Notes: generated by a model not told the origin, from the sequence alone. Shown: positions 34,083 through 49,000, numbered from the stretch's first letter. The stretch is DNA of 64,000 bases from Henricia sp. BOLD:AAB3569 (GCA_037783545.1 JBBELK010000364.1:496001-560000), one strand, 5' to 3'. Translations and numbers: made by a program.

Positions 34083-37000
34083 CTGTAAACAAAACACAGT
34101 GCTTCATTATTTACCACACGCAGTTAACCACAGAAACTTTATGGGTCTTTCTATAAATTAGGGGTCCAAAAGTGTGACATTTAGTATCCCCCGTTACACC
34201 TGATGTGGGTTTTTTCGTACAAAAATCATTAAAACTATTTTGTATGAATTGTACTTTGTGTACTCACTCTTTGAGATGGAAAGTATTTAAAGAATGTGTC
34301 CTGAATTCCTAAGCAGTAAACCAAACTTTAAAAAAATACTGTTGCTCTAGTTCCTAAATGCATGTAAATTACTCTTTCAAGTATTAAAAGTGAAGATCTG
34401 ACTCCATATTTCTATGATGCTCATAACATGTCCGTGTATGCATTACAGAAAGAGTGCATCATACTTCCTCAAATTTACAAAACATATTCTTCTGAACAAA
34501 GCACTTAAGTACATGTACTAGTACCAATATATTTGCACCCTGAATTATTTCATCAGGAGAAAAATGTGCTGTTTTGGGGCCCCGATATGGACCCTTGGGG
34601 TGTAAAGGGTTATATAAACAAACCAGATAGAAAATGAGTTTTTTTTTCATATTGATGTCTTGGAACAAAAAAGGGAACACAAATATGGTAACTAAAACAA
34701 TGATTTCTAACAAACTATGCAGAACTTAAAGGTAGTATACACCATTTGCATTGACCAAGTTATTATATAAAAAAGAAGTGAGGCAAATTAGCTACATGTA
34801 GCATTTGCTGAAACTATGAGCACCATCTCAGTAGTTTTAGAGAAGTGCAGTTTCATCCCGATTTAGAATATTGTTGGATGACAAGAACATACATAGGAAC
34901 AAGGGATGCATTCCAAATATGCAAAAACTGCTGATGTTTTCAATGTTTCCAACATCAGACAAATGCACAAAAACGCTGTAATCAGTGGCAAACATTGGTA
35001 ATTTGTTGCAGTAAAGCAAAGCACAGCCCTGATGACTCTGAATTGTTTGACTTACCCTCAACACAACGAATGAATTCCACGGCTTCAACCCTAATGGAGA
35101 TGCATGTACGATTGTTGGGGCAGGAATTAGTGCGGCATGGTGACCTTACCACGTCTGCATGAAAGAACGGCAAACAATTTAAGAAGATCCTATACTGGCA
35201 ACAATGTGTTAAAACTGCAGCAAGAGAGAAGCATTATGTACCCGTTTGTACATGCAATCAAAATGTTCTAGTAGGAATGGGAATTTCTGTTCAGAATACT
35301 TTGCCTTTGAAAAACTGCAAAAAAAATTCACTTCTGTGTGTTCTATACCCATGGCACACTGCCGCTAGTCCCCCATATAGTTTGCCGTCTGGGTCTCCTA
35401 TACCCATGGAACTTTGTCTCTGTAACTACCAGCCACCAACTGACACGCATCAATGCACACGCACAGCACTACCCTCTCTTGTGGGGTCATACTAATTACA
35501 GTCAACCACCGTCTTTTTATTTTAACATGTTTAATGAGAAATTAGCCAATTCTAACACAATGACAAAGAATTTCCGCATTTAAGATGTAAAATCTGCCTT
35601 AAAATGAAAGAATAATGTAACTTTTTTCACGATGTTGCTTTGCGCGATGGAAATAACTTTTGTTTTAAACACCAGTTGGAAATGAGCTTGCATTTATGAA
35701 ATAACCATTTTTATAACTTAAATGCAAAAGAATTTGTTAAATGCAAAACAGTTATCAATAAAAACAGTTTTGTAGTTGTAATTACAGGTGTTTGGATTGG
35801 CTATATGGGTCACACTCATCAAAACTGAACTTGAATTTACTGGACATATTCAAAGGGCCCTTCAATTTAGAAAAACATTGTTTTTTTACCGTCGGTCAAT
35901 ATTTTTATTCTTAGTACCTGGTTTTTAGCACGATCTAATCTTACTACCCTTGCTGTTGCTACAAATATAACAGACATGAGTTTTTCCCATGTGCAGTTTC
36001 TCTTTTGACTTCTTTGCCTCTTCTTCTTGCCTCTTTCATCTTCTCCTTTTCCAAGAAGAATATGAAAACAAACCTTCACTATCACTGATTTTTTTTCTCC
36101 GTATTTTCCCTACCTTTATTTTTTCCTAAAATGTGTTTACCTAAGTACCCTCCCCCCACCCCCATACTGAGAGTGTCCCCAATTGCTCTTGGTTTTTTGT
36201 GAAAATTGCATTGAAAAAGTCTCAAGACCGGATCTAAATGATCATGCCAAAGATCTGCCAAAACTAGAATGTACAAAGTGAAAAGTACTTACCAAGCTCA
36301 TGGGTGTCTCTTCGGCGACGAACTTCAAGAAAATAACAAAAAGTATAGTAAGGAAATATCAAAGAATTATCTGAGATTGCAATAGACCATTATCACGGTG
36401 TGGCCATCTTCTTCTTTCCCCTACTAAAATGAACGTAACCAAGTCGAGGCTTGCAGGAAAAATATTTTGACCCAGTGTTGAAATTGAAGATTTTCATTGC
36501 AAAACGCAATAAACGCCCTATCAAAAAATTAAGATAATGGTGTCAGTACATTCTCAATTGGTGGTCCTATACATTTGTCAAATAGATTATTGGCAAATTG
36601 TGTTATATCCCACAAAAAATTGTTATACTTGGTGGAATTTGCTGTTGACTGTAGTGCTTAGTTGTAATACAAAAATGGCAGTTTTCTACAAATACCAAAA
36701 ATGGATACATGTGTGCATCACATTGGCACACGCGTATCGTGATCAAGCAAACACGCAGCATGGATAGTGATTCTCTCAAAACAACAACAGGAGATTACAT
36801 GCGCTATCACGTGGTCACATGGTCACACAGACACACTATGGAAACAAGACAAAGATGGCCGCACAGTGATAAAGGTCAACAGACTGCTTTCTGTGTCTGA
36901 CATGCACTCTGTGGGTCATTCTTCAGTAAGTGTCTATTTTTGGCCTTAAAAACATCGTGAAAAAAAAGTATTTTAAGAATTTTGATTATTTTTAGTGGAA

Positions 37001-40000
37001 CATGATCATTAAGGTACACAACAACTATAATTAACGTTCGGCACAATCTTTAGGGGAGTTTTATTTAATTTCATTAACATTACATTTTCAGTGTTGTAGC
37101 ACGGGAAAAATGTGCCAAAATCATATCCGTCACACTTTCGTGACGGAAATGACAAATTTTGACATTGACTTCGTAAGCTGAGTAAATTCAAACAAGAGAA
37201 TTTAAAGTTTAAACATAGAATAACAACCAGTGAACAGAGGGCTTCGAACAGAATATAACGCAACTTATTGTCCTCATTTTATTGCCATTATTGGCAAATG
37301 AAAATGCGGGGAAAAAAATCAGATTTGACGCTCCAAAATATCGTGGCGGAGATGACCCAAAATGCCAAAACAATCATCTCCGTCACGGCAAAAAGTGATG
37401 GAACTGACTGTGACGGATATGACTAAATAAACAATTAAACTTTTATAACACCATCCACATTCTGTTTGAAGCCCAAATACCACAGAAGCCTGGAAGTTTG
37501 CACAATTGTGATCGTTTTCATGAATACTTTTTAAGATTAAAAACACAAATAAGATATGTTATAAAGCGTTCGGAGATGACGTTGAATAAAGGTACTACTG
37601 TAATTTTTTTAGAAAGTCCACAATTCCTTGGCTATTACGGGTTGCAGTTTTCTTTATTAGATTATTTCATGCTCTATAGGCTCTGAGGTATCCGATGGAC
37701 TAATGCAAGTCTTGTTCATGGCCAGTTCTCTATCAGATATGATGCTCCAAAATATCGTGACGGAGATGACCAACAATCCAGGGACACGATTTTTGACTCT
37801 TAAAATGTCGGACTTCATGCAAATATGGTTTAATGATGTAATTTTCAATTTTGCATTTGGGGGAAACCAACTATACTTGGCTTCTGGTAGTATAATTATC
37901 TTAAAATTATCTTAAAATTATGGCAGTGGAGACATTTTGAGAGACACCACCGGGACATGCATTTTTTGGGTTTTTTTAAGGTTCACCGTAAAAAATAAGC
38001 ACCTTGTCGATTGTTTTTGAAGAATTTTTACCACTGCATATAATGAGAAATATGTTAAAGACTATTTAACCACTTAAAAATAAGATTGTCATGGTATAGT
38101 TTTTGAGATGTAGCATCTCAAAGTGTCTGGACACGAAAATAGACACTTACTGAAGAATGACCCTGTGACGTCACACATCACAACATCCAGGAAACCGTTC
38201 AAATACCAGTTACTAACCAGTACAGTGCAACCAAAACAATCCTCTATTAAAGGTAGTTGAATGATTGGTAAACTATTACAAATAGTTTTATCCCACTGTG
38301 TGATTGAAGATATGCATGATTAAAACCAACCTGAGCAAAAAACCAGCTCCGTACTTCGTCTAACTTTTAAGTCAAAAAAGGGTTTGCAGTCATTTCGCCC
38401 CAAAACCACTTCGCCCTCAACCATTTCGCACTGAACCACGGCCTGTGGTTTTGGGGCGCAAGGCATTTGGGCGATGTAGTGTTTGGACGAAGTGATTTGG
38501 GGTGAAATGGCACTGGGGTGAAATGGCACTTGGGCGAATTGAGTTTTCGTCTCATGAGACGAAAATTAATTGTTTTACTCATTTCTCAAAGACTATAGCA
38601 CTTCAGACAAAACCATTTCAGGGGAATTTTTCTACTGTCATCATGTTTATATTGTGTAAGTTAGGCGTAAATCTGTGAACATTTCTGATTTTTGAGATTA
38701 CCAATCATGTATACTGCCTTTAATGATGAGGTCGCATGTCAAATCGTCTTTGAATTGTGACCTTTGGCACATTACCAAACCAAATTTATGCAAAACAGGA
38801 TGCGCGCACATAACGACGACCAATTTTCAACAGAGGGCAGTTTAGCACATTGTCTATAGACCCTTTGCACAGGCGGCCACGACAGGGGCAGTCACATATT
38901 GTCACTGTGCGTCATGCACGAGTAGGCACTATGTGGATCTTACTACTGTCACATAATTTAAATATAAAAACCTGCCCCATGTCATGGCCGCCGGGGCAAA
39001 GAATCTAACAGAAATATTCAACACACACTTACCAGCGGGGAAACACATGGATTCGTTGTTTCTGTAGAAGCACTCCAGTCCCACAGGGCATACATTTGGT
39101 ACGAGACACGGGTTAACTAAGAGAGGGAAAAACAAGGTAACAGACAATACACTATTATAAAATAAATACAATAGGATCTACTTCAAAATAAAATTCAAAA
39201 AGGTTTTTACAAGTTGAGTGCATGCTCAATCATTTGAACGTATCGCAACGCGTGTGTGAGGCATCTTCAAATGAAAGTACGCTGTTGAGTATTTTTTACG
39301 TGTGTTCATGTGCGTCTATTTGTGCATGCGTGTACGCGCGTGACCGTTGACCACCAAACATTCCCGGATGTTTTACTTCACGGAAAGCAATAATACCATC
39401 ACATGTAAGAACAAGCCTTTATGTGGAACACGTTTGGGTATACAATTATGTAAACAAATGTATGATGCTACATGTAGGCTTACATGCCAGTCTTACTACA
39501 GCACCTTCTATTGAAATCATGCTAGTCATTGTGCAAACTATACATGTTTTGCATAAATTTGCTCAAGAAACAATGCGAAAGGTCACGTCACTCAAAGCCG
39601 ATATGACTGGCAACCTCATTCCAAACACAATTTTTTTTTTTTTGCGATTGGCCTACATTTAGCTTCATACCGTTGAGCCCATTATACACAACAATGCAAG
39701 AAAACCCCAAGTGAAAGATGAATTTAGAAAAACCCAAGTGCTATCATCATCAGGGCCTAATTTCATGGAACCTGTTAGCACAAACATTTGTTTAGCACAG
39801 AATTTCTTTGCTCTGTAAAATGGGTTACCAGCCAAAATTGTATGTCAAATTGTACTTTTAGGAAAAGGAGCAAAATATCAGTAAATACACATCACATACG
39901 ATTTTGGCCGGCAACCCATTTTGTAAAATAAGCCAAAGAAATTCTGTGCTAAACAAATTTTTGTGCTAACGGGTTTCATGAAATTGGCCCCAGGCCATTT

Positions 40001-43000
40001 ATATGATCTGGAATGGGGTGTTTCAAAATATACATGTAAAATTTCTTTAAAAATTTCAATTTACTGGAAATAACCATATCTCTACAGATTTTGAACCAGT
40101 GTGGTTTCTATAAATAAACCTCACTTTTCCTAATCTTACCGAATTGGCAGAAGTCTCCAACAAACATATCCATAGGGCATGTGCAGACAAAGCCGGCCGT
40201 GTTGGCAGGATCGAGAGAACATATGCCATTATTTTGACACGGATTGGGAGAGCAAAGACTGCCAACTGAAGATGGAAAAATCATTACGCAATAGTTAATG
40301 CTCACTTCAACAACTTACACATTACAAAGAAAAATTACCTGCCTGTCCCAGTGCCCCCAAATGTGTGATTTTGCATTGAGGCTACCATTGTCCTGTAAAA
40401 CCAATCCCTTTGTGTGCAAACAAAATGTTGGTTTGACAATAATAGCTGTCAACAAAAGTAATTAGTTGGCTACATATCACATGGCTGCAAATAAACGCCA
40501 TTAGCCTACCAGGGTCTTTTTGCACCTGAGATAATGTTTTTTTACAATTTGTTCCAAGTTATAAAAACCTCCCAGTGCAAATTTTCCATATGGCATTATA
40601 TAAGGGCAGACACTTTGGTTTGCAAAGATGATAGACTGCAGAAAATAAAAAAAAAAACATTTAAAAAAAACGTCTTTACTAATTTAGTCCACTTTTGTTC
40701 ACAGCTGATCAACCCATTTCCCAACAAGCCTTAGCACTAAACGTTTTCTATAAATACACCAGTTAGATTTTCCCTCGCCTTCTAAACTGAGAACAGCAAC
40801 AATAATATAATGGTATGGGACTGTTGGGGCTACATGTACATGTATTACCTGAAATTTTAGCAAAAAAATCCTACGGGATAACAGCATTATTTCTTTAAAA
40901 CTTTTTAACTTGTTTACTCTGGTACCTTTTTCTTCACAGCTAATTGATCCATTGCCCAACAAGCCTGAGCGCTACTCAATTTCATGAGTTTTTCCACAAA
41001 TTCACAAGATGGATTTTCTTGACCCTCTCAAACTGATAATATGGGACTGTTTGACTATTACCTGCTGAAATTCGGACAGGGATAGTGCATTGGGCTGTGG
41101 CACCGTTGGTAGCTGTTGCCTCTACTCGAATATTCCGAGTGGTTGATCCACTTGCAGGAACAAATGTGTTGTAGTTCCCTTGGAACTGCTGTTGAAATTG
41201 GTTGAAATACAGGAAGTTGACATTGTTGAAACCTGCAGGAACTGCTGGCTGTGGTATTGGCACAGACACAGATGCATCAGGTTGTCCAGATGCAGTAACT
41301 TGATTCACGCAGGTGATTTGGAAACTTTGTACTGGGAAAAATCGAAACAAAACAACACATTACCTGTAACACCAGTAATACTGTTACAAGCCTACATTTG
41401 TACATGAAACCAGAAGACTGTGTGTGATACATGTATACCTGTGTACAGATGCAAATTTGGAAATGACCATTATACAGACACATTTTGGAGTCTTTGATTA
41501 GTACGACATTGCAACATTTGTACACGTGACCCATTCTACAAAAGATCTGTCAGATGTCGCACAGACTGGACCAAGGTTTTGCAAGCACAATTAGAAATCT
41601 AGGTATAGGTTAAAATGAGATGCACCATGTTGCTGTGAAAGTTAGGACATATTGAACATATCTTACGTTTGGTGAAATCGAACCTAGGACTGGTCACTAC
41701 TATACTTAAAAACGAGTAACTCTTCCCGAAAAAAATATTGGCCTTTTGTGGAATCGACTGCAGGCAATTTAAACTCCAACTTCAACTACATTGTACAAAC
41801 TAAAACTTGACAACTACATACTCATTTAGTAGGCCTACATGTATATTACGTCCGGACACTACATGCGCTGAGAAAAATAAGGGTGTTTTGTGGATTTCCA
41901 GATGGTACGTGCAGTGCATGGCGTGATGTCTGGGTCTTTGTTATTGTTTAGTGGAGCTGTTTGCGCTGTAATATAATATTTAAAACGACCGCAATGTTGT
42001 GTACATCGGTTTATTATTGCCAAAAATAGGTGCCTGGTCAGTCTAGGTGGAGGGGGAACTGAAGACCCCAAGGGGTCATCCAAGGGTCAACAAATTTAAA
42101 CCCCATCATTTTCCCATATTTTAATAGTTTAACCACAAATTACCGCGACCACAAATTACCGCGGCCGCATCCCCCACCACCCCCAAATGATACTTTGTAC
42201 CGCATTATTTCTTTAAAACTTTTTAATTTGTGTACTCTGGTACCTTTTTCTTCACAGCTAATTGATCCATTGCCCAACAAGCCTGAGCGCTACTCAATTT
42301 CATGAGTTTTTCCACAAATTCACAAGATGGATTTTCTTGACCCTCTCAAACTGATAATATGGGACTGTTTGATTATTACCTGCTGAAATTCGGACAGGGA
42401 TAGTGCATTGGGCTGTGGCACCGTTGGTAGCTGTTGCCTCTACTCGAATATTCCGAGTGGTTGATCCACTTGCAGGAACAACTGTGTTGTAGTTCCCTTG
42501 GAACTGCTGTTGAAATTGGTTGAAATACAGGAAGTTGACATTGTTGAAACCTGCAGGAACTGCTGGCTGTGGTATTGGCACAGACACAGATGCATCAGGT
42601 TGTCCAGATGCAGTAACTTGATTCACGCAGGTGATTTGGAAACTTTGTACTGGGAAAAATCGAAACAAAACAACACATTACCTGTAACACCAGTAATACT
42701 GTTACAAGCCTACATTTGTACATGAAACCAGAAGACTGTGTGTGATACATGTATACCTGTGTACAGATGCAAATTTGGAAATGACCATTATACAGACACA
42801 TTTTGGAGTCTTTGATTAGTACGACATTGCAACATTTGTACACGTGACCCATTCTACAAAAGATCTGTCAGATGTCGCACAGACTGGACCAAGGTTTTGC
42901 AAGCACAATTAGAAATCTAGGTATAGGTTAAAATGAGATGCACCATGTTGCTGTGAAAGTTAGGACATATTGAACATATCTACGTTTAGTGAAATCGATC

Positions 43001-46000
43001 CTCGGATTGGTCACTACTTAAAAACGAGTAACTTTTACCGAACAAAAATATTGGCCTTTTGTGGAATTGACTGCAGGCAATTTAAACTCCAACTTCAACT
43101 ACATTGTACAAACTAAAACTTGACAACTACATACTCATTTAGTAGGCCTACATGTATATTACACAATCATGTCCATCCTTGCTTCTTTAAATGAGAAACG
43201 TTTGCATAACGCTTTTCATTACACGTCTCTGGCCAAAATAATTAAATTGATTAAAGATGTTATGCCGTGGAGAGATGAATTATATTTATTTTTGCATTTT
43301 TCTATTCTTTGCTTTATTAATTATTGATATCTTATCGTTTTAAATTTTATATTATTTAAAAAAGTGAAAATTTAGGCTTATTTCCAACCCATGATTTTGC
43401 TCTTTCCTGAAAACTGTCGAAATCTCGCCGCTGCGGGCAGCAAACAGATTTGGCCCAATTCGTGATGTCATTTCACGGACACCTTTTTAGCCAAAAATAA
43501 ATAGTTCCGGCTCGCGCACGATATCACTCCGCGCCAATACAATAGTCTGGTGCCGCACACATTGTGTGATAGGAAACCTGTGTTTGGTCTTGATCCCACC
43601 GCTATGGCCGGGATTATTTTTGGGAGGCAGCGAACGTACACCTCACTGTGCACATTCATCAGTACCGTACCGAGTGCTTTGTGAATTACACGCCGAACGA
43701 ACGGCCCGCCAGCCAGTAGGGTTTCAGCGAGTGCGCGCTGGACATTCTCGTAAACTTGTTACATTGCATTCTTGACACAGTCACATCACAAAACTCCCCC
43801 AAAACACTGCTGGATAAATGTTCTGTGTTGGGATTAAATTTAACATCCACAAGTATTATTAAATGAAGAGGAAAGAACGGGTCTAAGTTTTTACATCAAA
43901 CGGAGATTTTAGGGTTTGGTTTTCGCCTCAACAACGTACCGTAAGTTCATGGTAAGTTTTACACGGCACGGACTTGCAGTTTCGGCCGCGCCAGAAAAGG
44001 ATGAATATAAATTCCACATTTACATGGTCTAAAAATGTAGGCAATCGGCTCAAACAAACATGGTACATTTGCCATGAAAACCTCTACGGACAAAATCATT
44101 ATTGACGAAAAAGGGTTGAGAAAAAGTTGAGAGAAAAAAGAAAAGAAAGACGAGGCAGTATCCTGTTGCCGACTTCGGTCGTCGATTGTAACACCGGCAT
44201 GACCGGATTCGCGTTGTTCTCGGATTTCTTTCCTGGTTAATTCCGGCTCAAACTGATACGGTTCAACCGTAGGAAATTCACTGGATGGTTCTTCATCGCT
44301 GTCTTCATGAAATAAATGCAATGAGCAAGAAAAAAACATCGCCATCTTCATCGAAAAAAAATGTCACGACTGGAGTCACTTAATTGTCGACATGGTGTTG
44401 CAAAACGCCACGTTGTAGAATAACAACAAACAGCTGTCGGCAGGACGCGTCCGTAAAATGACGTCACGATTCCGTGGAATTTCCTATGTCAAACTTTCAG
44501 GCCCGACGGCTGTTGTTCAGATTTTGCTTTGAGTTTGGTCTGAAAAATGGGCTAAAAAGTGCCCTTGTAAAAAAACATTCGCACAGTCATTTTTTTCTAA
44601 ATGGTTTTTCTGGCATAATTAAATGTATTTAATAGTTTAATGTGTAATTTTGGTAATTTCATCTCTCCACGGCATAACATCTTTAAGAAGCAATCCAACA
44701 ATAGGCATTTGAACAATACATGTAGGTTTTGAACAACATGATTTTGAACATTAAGCACTTTAACAATAAGCATGTCTCACTCTGAAGAATTATTGCTCAC
44801 AACCAACTTTTGTTCAACTAGTTTTTATTTTAAAGAATAAAGCTGGTTCATTGTTATTTCACTATGCGGAAATTGCTGAAATTATTGAGCTTATTTATTT
44901 ATATACCACATCCAACAGCGGAGGGACCGCCAATTACAGGAATGGGAGCAAGTGTGGTTGAGTGCCTTGCTCAAGGGCACAGGTGCCACAACCCGTCACG
45001 GCCAGGAATCGAACCTACATTGTAGTACTAACACAGGAACTTAAGTTCGACGCACTAGACCGCTCGGCCATAACACCCCACACTTATTACTGTAACACAA
45101 CGTTTTAAAAACAGTGTTGAGTATTTTTCAAGACAGATTACATGATTGGACGACTTTTAAAACAGGAACAACATCATAACATTAAACTAAAGAATAATGT
45201 TGATAAACTGCATTGAGGGAATTTCAGTCACACGGAATAATATGTCAGAAAACGTTACAAATCCATGCATGGTTTTTGTGTTGAATGAATGGTAGAAAAA
45301 TTGTTTGCAAACAATTTAAAAAAAAACCTTCAGTTGGCAATTTTAATATCTCACAAAAATACCATTTACAAAACAATCATGTCGTGTTATTACCACCGCT
45401 ATCAACAGTTTTTCTCTTGTCAACTCATGAAGTAAAATGTTGTGTCACTGCAAATGATGTATTGGGGCTTCAACAATAAACTGCATCCAACCAAGGCAAA
45501 AATGACAGTGCTTGAATGAGACATACCTGGTGGGATGTTGCATGTATTTCCTGTGAATCCATTGATGCATTGACAGGTGAATGTCGAACCGGAGACTGTG
45601 CAGCCACCTCCATTCTGGCATGGGCTACCTGAGCATGGACCTGTATTGGAACCAAATGCAATTGGCAGAACAAAATCACTTTTTAATTTGGTTGTAATTT
45701 GTAAATCGTGTAAATCGTTTCAACAGACCAAACAAACGACCTGTTTTTTATATGCAATTAATATGACACATTCATTTAACATCCTCGGAACCGATGTAAT
45801 AATCACTATATTTGCCATAACTAATGTACAGTCGCTGCTGTATGATATTTGAGCCCGCTCAGTGGTTGAGTGATAAGACCTCCATGGAGGTTAGACCTCT
45901 CTTCATGATAGGCCATCAGTGTAGCCAATTGGTTGGCAGGGATTTGCCCCACTGCATTGTTGGAAAAAGAGAGGCAAACACGAGATTGTTGTGGTGCTCC

Positions 46001-49000
46001 AGCCGGATGCCCAGATGGATTAGTCGGTAAAGCAATTGGCCATGTAAGCCAAGGACCTGGGTTCAAATCCTAGTCGGGGCACTGCAATTTTCTTGGGCTG
46101 GGCTGGGATGGGTTGGTTAAGTTCAGGCTGGGCTTCAGGGTTTGGGGCTAAGCTGGGAGGGCTTCGGCGTGGGATGGGATGGCACTGCAATTTTCTTGTG
46201 TTTCTCAATTCATCTTTAAAAAATATCTCTGGTTCAGCAGTGAAACATTTTTTAGCGACATGTTCTTTGGTTTAAAGGGACACACAGGCTTTGTTGGGCT
46301 CGAAATAGACCTATATAGTGACATTATTCTGAAGAGCTTTCAAGAGTAAATTAGATATATTGAAAAGACGCCGTCAAGTATTTTCAGAAACCTTGTCCAC
46401 AGAGGTATTGAAATCAGGTTGTCTGCACTTTGCTTGGCGGTGGGTTGACTCATGAGGGCGCTTTTCAAAATGGCCACCATCATACATGTATATTGCTGTA
46501 GTTCATATATAGACAGGTATATTTATGGGAAAAAGTACCCTTAACCCCCAATCAATTCGAACAAAAGGTTTCTCAACAGTTTCTGGTCCTACTGAATGTG
46601 GTGATAACATGTCATGCCACCAATCACCGGAAATGGGTGAAATCTCGGTCAATTCTAAGATGGCCGCTGTTAATTGACCTTAAAAATCGCTGAAATGGCT
46701 GTAACGTCTTTAATAGTTGGATTAGAGCAGTGATTTAAATGTCCAACCTAGGGTTTTCAGGGCCAGGGAATTCACTGGTATCCATTAAATTTCATGAGTT
46801 TTTCCACAAATTCACAAGATGGTTTTTCTTCCCCCTCTCAAACTGATAATATGGGACTGTTTGATTATTACCTGTTGAAATTCGGACAGGGATAGTGCAT
46901 TGGGCTGTGGCACCGTTGGTAGCCGTTGCCTCTACTCGAATAGTCCGAGTGGTTGTAATTCCACTTGCAGGAACAAATGTGTTGTAGTTCCCTTGGAACT
47001 GCTGTTCAAATTGGTTGAAATACCGGAAGTTGACATTGTTGAAACCTGCAGACACTGCTGGCTGTGGTATTGGCACAGACACAGGTGCACCAGGTTGTCC
47101 AGATGCAGTAACTTGATTCGCGCAGGTGATTTGGAAATTTTGACCTGGGGAGAATCGAAAAAAAACCAACACATTACCAGTAACACATAAAAATACTGAT
47201 ACAAGCCAACATGTACCGGTACATAGAACCAGAAGATTGTGTGTGATACATGTAAAAGTTAACATTTGTCAGTGTTTTCCAACTATAAAATTTAAAGCAT
47301 GGCGGCAGGGTACAGAACATGATTGCACATGTACACGTATGGACATGTATATACACATGTATACATATGTACATGTATATTACATGTAAACAAACATGAA
47401 AAATACATGTATGCACGTGTATGTGGAAGGAAAAGTATCCCAAAAATTGGGTAGGGCAAACTTTTTTCATCTCGGCAAACTGCCGGCGGTCAAATCACCA
47501 CGTGATTTCTTTCAAAGTTTCGACAAAGATACAGGGCTTCAAAACCAGTTTAATTTTCAATAAGTACACTATGTACCTTTTTATGAACGTGGATAATTAA
47601 AAGAATATTAAAACATGATCATCGGAAATGAAGGCGAGCCAACAAATAACATGTTTTCCACGGCTTCACGACAGCAGCGCGGCCGGCCGATCAACGGAGC
47701 CTCGCCAGACCGTCACGCACAAGACACGGTACGCAGGTAAGCTAGATTGTGCATGGCTGCAGGGGCCAATTTCATAAAACATGTTACGCTTAATCAAAAT
47801 TTTTGATTAAGCATAGCACGAATATTCGCTCAAGCAAGGGCCTATTTCATAAAACTTGTTGTTCTAAGCGCGCGTAGAGAGTGCGCGCGCAACGCTGTCG
47901 TCTGTTTTGTTCGAACGCGTTCATCGTCTGCTTTCATAAGTCAACGGCAACATTTTCGAAGTACCATCATTGGTTATGTTTCCATTTTGGGATGATTATC
48001 ACTACCACAGAAGACCCTTGCCTGTCGCTGACTGGAATATTTCAACAACAGCTGAAAGTTGTGTATCTGTTGGAAAATGTGTCTCGAATTTTGCCGAGAA
48101 TGGCGAAGAAAAAAGATGGCGTCACGTTAGCAAAAATTCGGTAGGTTAGCATGCCGTTTGGTTTGCTAGTGCTTAAACAGTTTTATGAAATGGAGAGAGT
48201 GCTGCTTAATCAAAAATCGGGTGCTAACATGTTTTATGAAATTGGGCCCAGGTCACATGGCTGGGCGACTAGACTTGCACGAGTCCATGCTGCGCTTCGC
48301 GCCTGGCTATTTTAAACGCGCGGTTCTTTTAGTTTTATTCAACATTTTCACACGTTACTTTTTTATATTTTTATGTTACCTATACATTTGAATAAAAATA
48401 GCATTGCGGTGGCTTTTACTTTTTCAGCTTTCTATTTCGTAAAAACCCCGGTTAAAAACTAAACTGTTGAACCTCAGCCAGAAGAGGGCACCCTTCCATG
48501 CTAGATTCTGCTAGATTTACGTCTTTGGATAGCGCTAGTCGATCACGTCTAGATCCTGCACGGCTATCTAGCTGCGCCCGGCCGTACGATACACCACCTG
48601 CACCATATCCGCCTACCGGCCGATCAAGCTGCCAAGGTATTTTCGTATGATTCGAAAAACACGCTGTCCGTTGTTACGGCTGCGTATTAGTGCTTTGAAC
48701 TTCGGCATTTCGGATGCACTTGTGCTTCAGTTATTAATCTGAGTGATTTTTCGTAGCATGGCAGTGACTTTTTAAGCATGGCGGCGAGATTTTAAACGTT
48801 TTTTTTGTTTTTCTGTTCATCATGGAGGTGTATGTGTCTACAACACCATCACAACTTATTTTTCACAAAAAATCGACAGCCTTTTGCTTAAAACGTAAAG
48901 CATGCTGTTCCGGCCCTCTTCACCCAAAATTCTTAAACGCTCGAGGTCACTTGGCTTGTTTATCAACAGGGTTTTGACGTCATCCTGAGAAACATACAAA

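Larger units (their letters stand above)
40884..43162. repeat. 0.96-kb duplicated HYR-exon unit (40884-41849 and 42202-43162)
   Basis: Two near-identical copies of intron-exon-intron sequence are separated by about 350 bp of unrelated sequence. Both start at GCATTATTTC and end at CATGTATATTAC. A more diverged relative surrounds the exon at 46.9-47.2 kb. Confidence 0.9.
42844..46794. repeat. large segmental duplication, copy A
   Basis: This 3.95-kb block is repeated in direct orientation at 49746-53957 with only scattered differences. It contains intron sequence, a TTAA-flanked element, an EGF exon, a tRNA-derived SINE and a second tRNA-like repeat. It lacks 256 bp that are present in copy B. 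Confidence 0.9.

Noticed and set aside
43566-43775. 69-codon + strand open frame, repeated at 50470-50679
   Set aside because: The repetition comes from the segmental duplication, and the frame is antisense to the element's CpG-rich region with no motif.
46009-46081. Functional tRNA-Thr gene
   Set aside because: The D stem is degraded, the acceptor stem has a mismatch, no clear Pol III terminator follows, and it is joined to a repeat tail. SINE head preferred.
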